Shown in pieces: positions 28,002-36,672 of a stretch of 53,271 nucleotides of DNA. A program made the position numbers and the translations under genes. Under the pieces are notes generated by a model. The model had not been told where the DNA came from. It did no database searches and saw nothing but the letters and a program-made list of their open reading frames with translations. The stretch comes from Magnetococcus sp. PR-3. GTDB taxonomy: Bacteria; Pseudomonadota; Magnetococcia; Magnetococcales; Magnetococcaceae. The stretch lies in NCBI RefSeq assembly GCF_036689865.1, contig NZ_JBAHUQ010000040.1, positions 1 through 53,271 on the forward strand, read 5' to 3'. Numbering within the stretch: the stretch's first letter is position 1; each line of letters opens with the position of its first letter.

Positions 28002-29978
28002 ATGGGTAAAGTGGTTGGCATCGACTTGGGTACCACAAACTCCTGCGTCTCGGTCATGGAGGGTGGTGAGCCCCGTGTGATTGAAAACAGTGAAGGGGTG
28101 CGTACAACACCTTCCATGGTGGCTTTTACCAATCAGGGTGAGCGTCTGGTCGGTCAGGCTGCTAAGCGTCAGGCAGTCACCAACCCCACCAATACCCTTT
28201 ATGCCATGAAGCGCTTGATCGGACGTCGCTTTGATGATCCTTTGACCGCTAAGGATCAGCAGCTGGTACCCTTTAAAATTGTTAAAGCTGACAATGGCGA
28301 TGCTTGGGTTGAGGCTGAAGGTAAGAAAATGAGCCCCTCAGAGAGCTCAGCGATGATTCTGCAGAAGATGAAGCAGACCGCTGAAGACTACCTGGGTGAA
28401 GATGTGAGTGAAGCGGTGATCACCGTGCCTGCTTACTTCAACGATGCTCAGCGTCAGGCGACGAAAGATGCCGGTCGTATCGCTGGTCTAGAAGTGCTGC
28501 GTATCATCAACGAGCCAACTGCAGCAGCCCTGGCCTATGGCCTGGATAAAAAAGATGGTCAAACCATTGCGGTTTACGATCTTGGTGGTGGTACCTTTGA
28601 TATCTCCATTCTAGAGATCGGTGATGGGGTGTTTGAAGTAAAGGCCACAAACGGGGATACCTTCCTGGGTGGTGAAGACTTCGATATGGCCATTATTGAT
28701 TATCTGGCTGAGGAGTTCCTTAAAGAGAACACCATCGATCTGCGTAAAGATTCTATGGCCCTTCAGCGTCTGAAAGAGGCCGCTGAAAAGGCTAAGATTG
28801 AGCTTTCCAGCAGCACCCAGACCGATATCAACCTGCCCTTTATCACCGCCGATGCTTCAGGTCCTAAGCACTTGAACCTGGGCCTCTCCCGCGCCAAGCT
28901 GGAGTCTTTGGTTGATGATCTGGTTCAGCGCACCCTGACCCCTTGTGGTACAGCATTGAAAGATGCCGGGATGAGCGCTTCAGACATTGACGAAGTGATC
29001 CTGGTTGGTGGTATGACCCGTATGCCTCAGGTGCAGTCGGTTGTCGGTCAGTTCTTCGGTAAAGAGGCCCATAAGGGTGTGAACCCTGATGAGGTTGTTG
29101 CTGTGGGTGCCGCCATCCAAGGTGGTGTGCTCAAAGGTGACGTGCAAGACGTTCTGTTGCTGGATGTCACCCCTCTCTCCCTGGGTATTGAGACCCTCGG
29201 TGGTGTGTTCACCAAGCTGATTGAGAAAAACACCACGGTACCTACCAAGAAGTCTCAGGTGTTCTCAACCGCGGCAGATAACCAGTCTGCGGTGACCATT
29301 CGTGTGGCCCAGGGTGAGCGTGAGATGTTCCCCGATAACAAAAATCTGGGTCAGTTTGATCTGGTTGGTATCGCACCCGCCCCCCGTGGTATGCCCCAAA
29401 TTGAAGTGACGTTTGATATCGATGCCAACGGCATGGTGCATGTGTCAGCTAAAGATAAAGGCACCGGTAAAGAGCAGTCTATCCACATTGAAGCTTCGGG
29501 TGGTCTGAGCTCCGATGAGATTGATCGCATGGTCAATGAGGCAGAATCTCACGCAGAAGAAGATGCTCAGAAGCGTGCTTTGATTGAAGCCCGTAACAAT
29601 GCAGATTCTCTGGCCTACTCCAGTGAGAAGTCGCTCACCGAGCATGGTGATAAGCTTGATGATGCGTTGAAAGAGCAAATCTCTGCCGCCATTGCCGATC
29701 TTAAAGGTGTGAAGGATGGCGATGATCTGGAAGCCATCAATACCAAGACTCAAGCCCTGATGGATCTCTCCATGAAGATGGGTGAGCAGATCTATAAGGA
29801 AGATCCTGAGGCAGCTGCTGCGGCGGCTGCTGCGGCGGGTATGGATCCTGCGGCGGCGGCTCAAGCTGCGGGTATGGATCCTGGTGCGGCTGCAGGTGGT
29901 CCTGCGGATAGCGGTGCTAAGAGCGCAGAAGATGTGGTTGAGGCTGAGTTTGAAGAGGTCAATGACGAGAAGAAGTAA
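28002..29978 (+). CDS. dnaK: Chaperone DnaK (Hsp70)
   Basis: A 658-residue Hsp70: [11 protein letters not shown] at the start, [31 protein letters not shown], the linker [15 protein letters not shown], then the substrate-binding beta and helical lid domains. The C-terminal tail has an Ala-rich linker with the unit AAGMDP occurring twice (encoded near 29830-29890) and ends EEVNDEKK, close to the EEVKDKK of other bacteria. It folds nascent and stressed proteins with DnaJ and GrpE. The ribosome site AGAGGA lies about eight bases before the ATG. Confidence 0.98.
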   Translation: MGKVVGIDLGTTNSCVSVMEGGEPRVIENSEGVRTTPSMVAFTNQGERLVGQAAKRQAVTNPTNTLYAMKRLIGRRFDDPLTAKDQQLVPFKIVKADNGDAWVEAEGKKMSPSESSAMILQKMKQTAEDYLGEDVSEAVITVPAYFNDAQRQATKDAGRIAGLEVLRIINEPTAAALAYGLDKKDGQTIAVYDLGGGTFDISILEIGDGVFEVKATNGDTFLGGEDFDMAIIDYLAEEFLKENTIDLRKDSMALQRLKEAAEKAKIELSSSTQTDINLPFITADASGPKHLNLGLSRAKLESLVDDLVQRTLTPCGTALKDAGMSASDIDEVILVGGMTRMPQVQSVVGQFFGKEAHKGVNPDEVVAVGAAIQGGVLKGDVQDVLLLDVTPLSLGIETLGGVFTKLIEKNTTVPTKKSQVFSTAADNQSAVTIRVAQGEREMFPDNKNLGQFDLVGIAPAPRGMPQIEVTFDIDANGMVHVSAKDKGTGKEQSIHIEASGGLSSDEIDRMVNEAESHAEEDAQKRALIEARNNADSLAYSSEKSLTEHGDKLDDALKEQISAAIADLKGVKDGDDLEAINTKTQALMDLSMKMGEQIYKEDPEAAAAAAAAAGMDPAAAAQAAGMDPGAAAGGPADSGAKSAEDVVEAEFEEVNDEKK

Positions 29979-30000
29979 GTCATTGTGCAGTATGGATAAG

Positions 30001-30061
30001 CCCCTATTAAAATAGGGGTATGGAATAACGGCGGAGAGTGCATTTGTTGCTCTCCGCCGTT
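30001..30061 (+). terminator. Tandem hairpins between dnaK and dnaJ
   Basis: Two perfect hairpins follow dnaK: CCCCTATT-aa-AATAGGGG (30001-30018) and AACGGCGGAGAG / CTCTCCGCCGTT (30027-30038 / 30050-30061) with an 11-base loop. Neither has a strong U-tract. Together they probably reduce read-through into dnaJ or protect the dnaK mRNA end. Confidence 0.6.
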
Positions 30062-30108
30062 GCCCCATCGGGGTACTCTAGGTAATTAGACGGAAGTTAG
30101 GACCAGTT

Positions 30109-31236
30109 ATGTCCAAGGATCTCTACGAAATTCTCGGTGTGGCCAAAGATGCCAGCGATGCTGAAATTAAGTCGGCCTATCGCAAGCTGGCGATGAAGCT
30201 GCATCCAGATCGCAACCCTGGTGATGATGCCGCGGAGGCGCAGTTCAAGGAGGTCAATGCTGCGTATGAAGTGTTGAAGGATTCGCAAAAGCGTACCATC
30301 TATGATCAATATGGTCATGCGGGCTTGGGTCAGGGTGGTCCTGGGGGCTTCAGCGGTCAGGGTGGGGCTGGTTTTGGCGATATTTTTGAAGAGTTTTTCG
30401 GAGATATTTTTGGGGGTGGTCGTCAAGGTCGTGGGGGTGGTCGGAGTGGTGCTCGCCAAGGTGAGGATTACCGCTATGATCTGCGTATAAGTCTCGAAGA
30501 GGTCGCCAGGGGTGTAGAGAAGCGGGTACGGATCCCCTCCATGTCAGCTTGTGAGACCTGTCGGGGTACTGGTGCCCGATCCGGGAGCAAGCCAACCACC
30601 TGTACCACCTGTGGTGGTGCCGGGCAAATTCGCACACAGCAAGGTTTTTTTGCGGTACAGCGTGCCTGTCACGTCTGCCATGGTAAAGGGCAGATCATCT
30701 CAGACCCATGCCCCGATTGTGGTGGTGCCGGGCGCCAGAAAAAAGAGAAAACCCTAACGGTTAAAATTCCCCCTGGGGTGGATACCGGTACCCGCATTCG
30801 TCTCTCTGGTGAGGGCGGCGCAGGTATGCATGGTGGCCCAGCAGGTGATCTTTACATCATCACAGATGTAGAAGAACACTCTATTTTTGAGCGCTATGGG
30901 GCTGACCTGTTGTGTGTGGTGCCCATTACCTTCCCTCAGGCGGCACTTGGGGCCAAGTTAGAGGTGCCTACGCTCAGTGGTAAAGCACGTATTACTTTAC
31001 CAGCAGGTAGCCAAACCGGTAAGCGTTTGGTGCTTCGTAGTAAGGGTCTGCCGCATCTGAACCGTCCAGGTATGTTGGGTGATCTGGTTGTTGAGGTTCG
31101 GGTTGAGACACCGGTTAAGCTCTCTGGCAAGCAGAAAGAGTTGCTTGAAGAGTTTGAACGGTGTGGTGATCCGAATAGCCAGCCGGAGTCTGTGGGCTTT
31201 TTTGACAAGGTCAAAGAGTTTCTAGGCGGCAATTAA
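30109..31236 (+). CDS. dnaJ: Co-chaperone DnaJ (Hsp40, type I)
   Basis: A 375-residue type I DnaJ: J domain with LHPDRNPG (the HPD motif), a Gly/Phe-rich region (about 75-120), the zinc domain with four CxxCxGxG repeats ([32 protein letters not shown]) and the C-terminal substrate-binding domains. It stimulates the DnaK ATPase. It is 130 bases after dnaK behind two hairpins, and ends at a strong terminator. Confidence 0.98.
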   Translation: MSKDLYEILGVAKDASDAEIKSAYRKLAMKLHPDRNPGDDAAEAQFKEVNAAYEVLKDSQKRTIYDQYGHAGLGQGGPGGFSGQGGAGFGDIFEEFFGDIFGGGRQGRGGGRSGARQGEDYRYDLRISLEEVARGVEKRVRIPSMSACETCRGTGARSGSKPTTCTTCGGAGQIRTQQGFFAVQRACHVCHGKGQIISDPCPDCGGAGRQKKEKTLTVKIPPGVDTGTRIRLSGEGGAGMHGGPAGDLYIITDVEEHSIFERYGADLLCVVPITFPQAALGAKLEVPTLSGKARITLPAGSQTGKRLVLRSKGLPHLNRPGMLGDLVVEVRVETPVKLSGKQKELLEEFERCGDPNSQPESVGFFDKVKEFLGGN

Positions 31237-31296
31237 GCTGAAAATCAGATAGAATACTTCCGCTTTCCGTGTTAGGAGGGTGGAATGAAAATTTTC

Positions 31297-31328
31297 CACA
31301 CCGCCCTTCTGGGGCGGTGTGTTTGTTT
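31297..31328 (+). terminator. Intrinsic terminator after dnaJ
   Basis: The 10-bp stem CACACCGCCC / GGGCGGTGTG (31297-31306 / 31312-31321) with a 5-base loop is followed by tttgttt. It also ends 27 bases ahead of dapB, so dapB must have another promoter or read-through. Confidence 0.85.
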
Positions 31329-31348
31329 GCAAACTGAGGGTGGGTGTC

Positions 31349-32155
31349 ATGACGATCAAAGTGGGTGTTACCGGAGCTTGCGGGCGCATGGGGCGTATGT
31401 TGGTTGAGGCGACGCATGGGGCTGCGGGTTGTGCGTTGGGTACGGCCAGTGATTATCCAGCCCATGCTTTGATTGGTTCTGATGCTGGTGAACTGGCCGG
31501 TATGGGGAAGCTGGGGGTTTTGGTTGGTGGCGATGGTGAGGTCACCTTTCGCGATGCGGATGTGGTGATTGATTTCTCTGTTGTGGATGCCACGTTAGCC
31601 CATTTAAAGCAGGCCTTGGCGTATCAAACCCCCATTGTGATTGGTACAACAGGTTTTTCAAACGCTGAGCGGGAGCAGATTGTTCAAGCCGCCAAAGAGA
31701 TCCCTGTGGTGTTTGCACCGAACTATGCGGTTGGGGTGAATCTTCTGTTTAAAATTGCCGCTGAGGTCGCCTCTATTATTGGTGATGACTACGACATTGA
31801 GATTGTTGAAGCGCATCACCGTCATAAGGTCGATGCCCCTTCAGGTACTGCCTTGGGGCTTGGTGAGGCCATTGCAGCGGCTGTTGACCGTAATTTGGAT
31901 GAGGTCGCGATTTATGGCCGTGAAGGTCAGACTGGCGCTCGTGATGATAAGACCATTGCGTTCTCCACCATTCGGGCGGGGGATATCGTTGGGGATCATA
32001 CCGCCATGTTTGCCACGGATGGGGAACGTTTAGAGCTAACCCACCGTGCCAGTAGTCGTATGACCTTTGCCAAGGGGGCTGTGAGAGCGGCCAAATGGGT
32101 TGTGGATCAAAAGCCGGGCCTGTATGACATGCGCGATATTTTAGGCTTTAAATAA
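31349..32155 (+). CDS. dapB: 4-hydroxy-tetrahydrodipicolinate reductase
   Basis: A 268-residue enzyme of the lysine/diaminopimelate pathway that uses NAD(P)H. N-terminal VGVTGACGRMGRML (nucleotide binding), VIGTTGFSNAE, APNYAVGVNLL, the catalytic EAHHRHKVDAPSGTAL and the C-terminal HRASSRMTFAKGAVRAAKWV match DapB. ATG 31349 follows GAGGG (31336-31340); the frame extending back to 31319 runs into the dnaJ terminator. Another pathway enzyme relative (DapD-like) lies at 44222. Confidence 0.97.
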   Translation: MTIKVGVTGACGRMGRMLVEATHGAAGCALGTASDYPAHALIGSDAGELAGMGKLGVLVGGDGEVTFRDADVVIDFSVVDATLAHLKQALAYQTPIVIGTTGFSNAEREQIVQAAKEIPVVFAPNYAVGVNLLFKIAAEVASIIGDDYDIEIVEAHHRHKVDAPSGTALGLGEAIAAAVDRNLDEVAIYGREGQTGARDDKTIAFSTIRAGDIVGDHTAMFATDGERLELTHRASSRMTFAKGAVRAAKWVVDQKPGLYDMRDILGFK

Positions 32156-32605
32156 GCAACCAGTTAAGATTAACCAGCAGCCCTTTGTCTTCTGCGCGGT
32201 TTCGGGTTTTGTGCCTAGGCCCTGCACCCGTAAAGAGACCTTGGCTGTGCGCCCTTAGGCGACCATTGAACGGAGTTGGTAGAAATCTGCCCGATCTTTA
32301 AATTGATCAGGTATTGCCCTTGGACCTCTGGGTATGGTTTGTCTGATGTGGGTTTAAGCTTAAGATAAATAAGAGCCTGAAAAAGGCTGTGCGTATAGGG
32401 TGAAGCCGGTTATGGGCTGGCCCCGTGTGACACCAGCTGCTTTGACTTGACCGTTAAAGTGGGTGTGACAGAGCAGATAATATGTGTATATAAATCGAGC
32501 GATCCGACCGTAACCTGAAAACATATTCAGGACGTTGGTTCAGGCTCAAAGAGACCCCTGGGGTAGCGCCACTGGGGTAGATCCCCGCCAAACGAGGATG
32601 AAACA
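32156..32605. other. Intergenic region between dapB and an acidic orphan gene
   Basis: 450 bases without a convincing gene. I see a small stem AGCCT-gaaaa-AGGCT near 32376, a possible -10 GATAAT (32476-32481), and two near-copies of CTGGGGTAG close to 32560-32580. No RNA gene is recognised, though the length would allow one. Confidence 0.4.
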
Positions 32606-32950
32606 ATGGATGAAGATATCATCGTAATCAACGATCTTAAGCCCGGCACCAAGGTTTCCATTGAATTTGGTAACATGGAGCCCGTTCTAACAAAAATGGA
32701 CGAGCCAAAAAAATTCCTGATGGAAGATTGGTCCGAAGATGAGATGGAGATCTATATCCTCGAAGACCAAATTGAAGAAGATGAGCCCTTACACTACGCT
32801 CTAGAGCCCATGACCCTGGAAGAAGGTTTAAAGCGCAACGAAGGTAAGTTCGGCGTAAACCGTATTATGTGGAATTTTTTAGGTCGTGAAGTGGAAGGTT
32901 TTGAAGTCGAAGAGGCTGAAGAGGAAGAGGCCGAAGAGGCCGCCGAATAA
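32606..32950 (+). CDS. Small highly acidic protein of unknown function
   Basis: A 114-residue protein with a well-ordered first part (DEDIIVINDLKPGTKVSIEF; MTLEEGLKRNEGKFG) and a C-terminal tail of about 20 residues almost entirely Glu, Ala and Val. It is strongly negative overall. The ribosome site AACGAGGA lies about seven bases before the ATG, and a perfect terminator follows 20 bases after the stop, so this is a real single-gene transcript. I do not recognise the family. Acidic tails of this kind occur in proteins that bind basic partners or cations, but no function can be claimed. Confidence 0.8.
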   Translation: MDEDIIVINDLKPGTKVSIEFGNMEPVLTKMDEPKKFLMEDWSEDEMEIYILEDQIEEDEPLHYALEPMTLEEGLKRNEGKFGVNRIMWNFLGREVEGFEVEEAEEEEAEEAAE

Positions 32951-32970
32951 GCCATTCGGTTTGATCAGGA

Positions 32971-32996
32971 AAAGGCGTCCCTAGTGACGCCTTTTT
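32971..32996 (+). terminator. Intrinsic terminator after the acidic orphan gene
   Basis: AAAGGCGTC / GACGCCTTT with a 6-base loop, followed by T residues. A classical terminator, 27 bases ahead of pyrF. Confidence 0.88.
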
Positions 32997-33022
32997 CGTC
33001 TCTATACCAGAAGGTACTATCT

Positions 33023-33751
33023 ATGTCAGATCGCCCTATCTCCGCTGCTAAAAATATTGACCCCCGAGATCGCTTGATGTTTGCGATGGATGTGCCGGAT
33101 GCCGATACCGCCAAAGCATTAGCTGATAAGCTGGGGGATTCGGTTACAGTCTATAAATTGGGGCTGGAGCTGTTTCTCTCCGGCAACTATTTTGAGCTGG
33201 TGGATTGGATGCTCAAGCGGGATAAAAAGGTCTTTGCTGATCTAAAGCTGTTTGATATTCCCAAGACGGTGGAGCGTGCGACGCGGCAGTTGGCTGGTCG
33301 GGGCATCCACTATCTGACGGTTCATGGAAATGATGGTATTCTCCAAGCTGCAGCATCGGCCAAAGGGGATATGAAAATTTTGGGGGTGACCTCCTTGACC
33401 AGTTTGGATCGGGGTGATCTGGATGATCTTGGTTTTCAGTGTGATGTTGAGGATCTGGTGGTCTCCCGTGCCAAACGGGCTTTGCAGCATGGCTGTGATG
33501 GGGTGATCTCATCCGGTCTGGAAGCCGCTAAAATGCGTGCCGAGTTAGCCCATAAACTGTTGGTGATCACCCCTGGTATTCGTCCGGTGGAAAACCGCCC
33601 CAGTGATGATCAAAAACGGGTTGTCACTGTGGAGCAGGCCTTTAATTTTGGTGCCGACCATATTGTGGTTGGTCGCCCCATCCGAGATGCGGAAGAACCC
33701 GCCAAAGCTGCTGAGGGTATTCAGCAGAGTATTGCAGCGCTCTTTACCTGA
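33023..33751 (+). CDS. pyrF: Orotidine 5'-phosphate decarboxylase
   Basis: A 242-residue enzyme giving UMP from OMP, the last step of pyrimidine synthesis. MFAMDVPD near the start, the catalytic motif FADLKLFDIPKTV (Asp-x-Lys-x-x-Asp), HGNDG, TSLTS, and the phosphate-binding GIRP and VVGRPI identify the bacterial PyrF. ATG 33023 follows AGAAGG; the frame extending to 32984 overlaps the preceding terminator. A strong terminator follows. Confidence 0.97.
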   Translation: MSDRPISAAKNIDPRDRLMFAMDVPDADTAKALADKLGDSVTVYKLGLELFLSGNYFELVDWMLKRDKKVFADLKLFDIPKTVERATRQLAGRGIHYLTVHGNDGILQAAASAKGDMKILGVTSLTSLDRGDLDDLGFQCDVEDLVVSRAKRALQHGCDGVISSGLEAAKMRAELAHKLLVITPGIRPVENRPSDDQKRVVTVEQAFNFGADHIVVGRPIRDAEEPAKAAEGIQQSIAALFT

Positions 33752-33778
33752 ATTTAGGTGCTGGTTGAGGAGAATGAG

Positions 33779-33811
33779 CAGGATGTATGTGTCGATACAT
33801 CCTGTTTTTTT
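33779..33811 (+). terminator. Intrinsic terminator after pyrF
   Basis: The 10-bp perfect stem CAGGATGTAT / ATACATCCTG with a 6-base loop is followed by seven T (33805-33811). Confidence 0.92.
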
Positions 33812-33839
33812 GTGCGTTATTGGCATCATCATGGTTATC

Positions 33840-33853
33840 TTGATCTAAATCAT
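33840..33853 (+). promoter_or_regulatory. Near-consensus FNR/Crp-Fnr-type box upstream of tpm
   Basis: TTGAT-ctaa-ATCAT matches the FNR consensus TTGAT-N4-ATCAA at nine of ten positions. It lies after the pyrF terminator and 263 bases ahead of the thiopurine methyltransferase start. It is the best such site I see in the window. The -10 element that would go with it is not clear. Confidence 0.5.
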
Positions 33854-34115
33854 GTTAGGCTTTGGGTGATCGTTTGAACGGTGTAGTGTCGCGCTGCATG
33901 TTCTTATGAGACGCTATGCGTTCCTCTCGTCGACCTGCATGTCGCTTCTGATGAAGTTTGTGCCCGTTGCCCTGTGCATACCCCATTGGCACATTTTAAT
34001 CGGAAGTAGCTTATGCTCCCCCGCTTCGTTGGCAGACTTGTGTGCTGCTGTTATGACGCATTGTTTTTCTCCTATGAAGAGCTCGTATGCCTAGTGATCT
34101 CATGTGAGGTCAACC

Positions 34116-34766
34116 ATGGGGTGTCCGGATAATGCACTGTGGCTACAAGCTTGGAAGGAGAATCATATTGATGATTTTCACCAATCTCGTATCAACCCTC
34201 TACTCATGCGTTTTTGGCCAGGTATAAAACTACTTAGGGGCAAGCGGCTTTTTGTACCGCTTTGTGGCAAAAGTTTGGATATGATCTGGTTAGCCCAACA
34301 GGGTTATGAGGTGTTGGGGGTTGAGTTAAGTCCCATCGCTGTGGCAGCCTTTTTTAAAGAGAATGGACTGCGGCCCACACGGCGAGCTTTTGGGGCTTTT
34401 ACGCAGTGGCAAGTCGGGCGCATTACCGTGTTGTGTGGGGATTTCTTTAAATTAAGCTCCCGACGGTTAGGCAAGGTTGATTGGGTTTATGACCGGGCAT
34501 CACTCACGGCGTTGCCGCCAGATTTACGTCTTCGCTATGCAAAGCATCTTCAACATGTGACCAAAGCACCCATCTGTTTAATGACGACAGAAGAGAGAGA
34601 GCAGGGGGTGTCTGAGCAGAACTTTATGGGGGTTGATCCTGAGATCTCTCTTCTTTATGGGGAGGCTTGTGGGGTTCATATAAGCTATGTGGAGCCGGTA
34701 AAAGCGCATGCTCTGGCAACGGATGCTGTGCATAAAGTTTATGAATTAATCCGTCACCCCCATTAA
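34116..34766 (+). CDS. tpm: Thiopurine S-methyltransferase family protein
   Basis: A 216-residue SAM-dependent methyltransferase of the TPMT family: the N-terminal LWLQAWKENHIDDFHQ, then RLFVPLCGKSLDMIWLAQQG (motif I), VLGVELSPIAVAAFF, and VYDRASLTALPPDLR. Bacterial TPMT enzymes methylate thiols and can volatilise selenium and tellurium oxyanions. ATG 34116 is chosen because TGAGG lies six bases upstream; a GTG at 34104 overlaps that site. The FNR-like box upstream suggests oxygen-dependent control. Confidence 0.9.
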   Translation: MGCPDNALWLQAWKENHIDDFHQSRINPLLMRFWPGIKLLRGKRLFVPLCGKSLDMIWLAQQGYEVLGVELSPIAVAAFFKENGLRPTRRAFGAFTQWQVGRITVLCGDFFKLSSRRLGKVDWVYDRASLTALPPDLRLRYAKHLQHVTKAPICLMTTEEREQGVSEQNFMGVDPEISLLYGEACGVHISYVEPVKAHALATDAVHKVYELIRHPH

Positions 34767-34871
34767 AGTTTTTTCCATCTCTTGATTTATGTGGGTTGGG
34801 TAACCATATCGGTAAAAGCGCCACAAAATGGCTAGAACGTATTGATGATCTCCCGCATTGAAGGAAGCGAC

Positions 34872-35342
34872 ATGCGCCGTATACAGATGTTGATGATGCT
34901 TTTGGCTCTTACGATAGCAGCCCCTGTTCTGGCAGAAGAACCTGTAGCTGGGCAGGAAATGGGATGGAAAGAGAAACTTAAACAAGGGTGGGACGCAACC
35001 AAAGAAGCCGGTAAGAAGGGTCTTGAGAAGTCCAAGGCGTATGGTGCCAAGGGTCTTGAAAAATCCAAGGCGTACGGCGCCAAGGGGTGGCAGAAATCTA
35101 AGGAATACGGTGCCAAGGGTCTTGAGAAATCTAAGGAATATGGTGCCAAGGGGTGGCAGAAATCTAAGGAATACGGTGCCAAGGGCCTTGAGAAATCCAA
35201 GGCGTACGGTGCCAAGGGGTGGCAGAAATCTAAAGAGTTGGGCGGAAAAGTAATGGGTAAGGAGAAACCGCCATCCACACCTGCTACGCCTGCACAGCCC
35301 AGCGCACCCCCAGCAGCCAGCCCTGTTTCACCTGCTTTCTAA
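34872..35342 (+). CDS. Secreted protein of seven 11-residue repeats
   Basis: A 156-residue protein with a clear signal peptide (MRRIQMLMMLLALTIAAPVLA, cleavage near residue 21-22). Residues 50-126 are seven tandem 11-mers of the form G-(L/W)-(E/Q)-K-S-K-(A/E)-Y-G-A-K. The order is L, L, W, L, W, L, W, so the recent unit is 22 residues. An 11-residue period makes an amphipathic 11/3 helix, as in apolipoproteins, synuclein and LEA proteins, which suggests binding to membrane or polyanion. The tail (about 132-156) is Pro/Ala-rich. ATG 34872 follows AAGGAAG. A strong shared terminator follows. I do not recognise a family; export is secure, function is open. Confidence 0.85.
   Translation: MRRIQMLMMLLALTIAAPVLAEEPVAGQEMGWKEKLKQGWDATKEAGKKGLEKSKAYGAKGLEKSKAYGAKGWQKSKEYGAKGLEKSKEYGAKGWQKSKEYGAKGLEKSKAYGAKGWQKSKELGGKVMGKEKPPSTPATPAQPSAPPAASPVSPAF
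35019..35249 (+). repeat. Seven tandem 33-bp coding repeats
   Basis: Each 33-bp unit encodes one 11-mer of the secreted repeat protein. Units 3 (35085-35117) and 5 (35151-35183) are identical at the DNA level, and a 66-bp L/W pair recurs three times. This points to recent duplication by slippage or unequal exchange. Confidence 0.92.
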
Positions 35343-35364
35343 AAGATGCATGAGATTATGCAAT

Positions 35365-35389
35365 AAAAACCGGCTTAGGCCGGTTTTTT
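35365..35389. terminator. Bidirectional terminator between the repeat protein and the Ntn-hydrolase gene
   Basis: AAAACCGGC-ttag-GCCGGTTTT with T/A tracts on both sides (35366-35387). It can end both converging transcripts. Confidence 0.9.
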
Positions 35390-35390
35390 G

Positions 35391-36542
35391 TTAAAGGGTG
35401 GGGTTGGCCCGTCGTGCATGAACTTGCAGGGTACCATTTTCAGGAATCATTAGGGCGTGATAGGCGGTTTCGTAGTTCCATACAGGTGGGGTTGCATAGA
35501 GTGAGGCCAGCTTTTCCCGAAGTTGTTGAGCGTCCCCATTGAAAGGCCGCAAACCTTGCTCCAACAGTTGGCGTCGTTTGGCTGAACTGGGTAGCAGGTC
35601 GCTGGCATACCAATCCTCAATAGGCCGTTGGCGCATTTTTAAAAGATCTTTAAAGACAGGGTGCGGGGGCATATCTATATTTTTATCAACAAAAGGGCTG
35701 GTCTCCGGGTCAAAATGATTGGTCTGGACCAGTAGCCCCGCTTGGCTTTGCCGTACGTGCCTCATACCTTTTAGACCAAACTCCACCACGCAAGCCTGAT
35801 CTTTTTCCACACCACACAAAGTGACATAAACGGGAGAACTAACCGGCCATGCCAGTAATGTGTCCAGGGCGGAATGATAATCCACCACGTTAGGATCTTC
35901 GAACAGTTGCCTAAGGAGCAGTAAGGGGTCTAGCCCTTGCTCAATGCCCCATACCGTCCAGGGCGCATAGTTAATGGCTGCGCACAGACCGGGTTTAATG
36001 GCCGTTAGCAGTCCGACCATGCCTATGTTACCCACCGCCTGAAACCGGTTTGTACCGTGCCGGTCAACAAATTGATAGAGGCGTGTGGCTTGGCCTAGCT
36101 GCCGCGCACCTGCCCAATCCAGAGAGCGCATGCAGATATTTTGTTGAGCGGTCTGGTCCCAAACAACGGATGTACTACAGGCGGCTCCGGGTGCATGGGC
36201 AACCACGTAGGCGCGCTGGGCAAGGGCCATTTGAGTTTTGGATAGTGCCCCACCGGAGTGATCGGCCATCCAGTCGGTTTCTTTAATGTAGGGTTGTTGT
36301 TGGTAACGGTGGTAATAATGTTTTGCCGCTACGCCGGTTAAAAGCCCTTGGGGTAGGGCGAATAACATCTGATGAAAGGTGTGGCAGAGCGCTTGAAGAT
36401 CCTGGTGATCTTGTGGGTTTAAGGCTGCCCAAACTTCGTGAGGCTGCGTCGCCTCAAAAGGGATGGTGCGGTGATCCTCTGTACTTAATAGCACCATGGG
36501 ATCGTGGCGAGATGCCCGACGTGTGGGTAGATCTTCAAACAT
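35391..36542 (-). CDS. Acid ceramidase/NAAA-like Ntn hydrolase
   Basis: A 383-residue protein. The core motif ACSTSVVWD (Cys122) followed 14 residues later by RSLDW matches the nucleophile and following arginine-aspartate of cholylglycine-hydrolase/acid ceramidase-type Ntn hydrolases, which cleave themselves before the Cys to form two chains. Further support: FQAVGNIGMVGLLTAIKPGLCAAINY and QTNHF. The N-terminal 121 residues would be the released chain. Substrate is probably an N-acyl amide (lipid or peptide). No signal peptide is visible. It converges on the repeat-protein gene and shares its terminator. Confidence 0.72.
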   Translation of the reverse strand: MFEDLPTRRASRHDPMVLLSTEDHRTIPFEATQPHEVWAALNPQDHQDLQALCHTFHQMLFALPQGLLTGVAAKHYYHRYQQQPYIKETDWMADHSGGALSKTQMALAQRAYVVAHAPGAACSTSVVWDQTAQQNICMRSLDWAGARQLGQATRLYQFVDRHGTNRFQAVGNIGMVGLLTAIKPGLCAAINYAPWTVWGIEQGLDPLLLLRQLFEDPNVVDYHSALDTLLAWPVSSPVYVTLCGVEKDQACVVEFGLKGMRHVRQSQAGLLVQTNHFDPETSPFVDKNIDMPPHPVFKDLLKMRQRPIEDWYASDLLPSSAKRRQLLEQGLRPFNGDAQQLREKLASLYATPPVWNYETAYHALMIPENGTLQVHARRANPTL

Positions 36543-36614
36543 AATAGACGCTCAATAAAATTGTGGTATAGGCTCGGGTGCACAGAGGAACAATCTGCTC
36601 AATTGGCAGAAGAA

Positions 36615-36649
36615 AAAAGGGCGCAATCTGTCCCAGATAGCGCCCTTTT
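36615..36649 (-). terminator. Intrinsic terminator after the cytidylate-kinase-like gene
   Basis: Stem AAAAGGGCGC / GCGCCCTTTT with an inner ATCTG/CAGAT stem. On the minus strand it ends in a U-tract. It lies 24 bases past the stop at 36673. Confidence 0.85.
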
Positions 36650-36672
36650 ATGGTTGTGGCTGTACGTCGCCT

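Noticed and set aside
33906-34094. 62-codon frame between pyrF and tpm
   Set aside because: No ribosome site, Cys/Ser-rich composition typical of chance reading of a regulatory region.
35019-35249. Possible CRISPR-like array
   Set aside because: The 33-bp repeats are directly tandem with no spacers and lie in frame within a protein gene.
34832-35278. Minus-strand frame with a Pro/Leu-rich tandem repeat
   Set aside because: It is the complement of the 33-bp repeats. The plus frame has a signal peptide, ribosome site and terminator.
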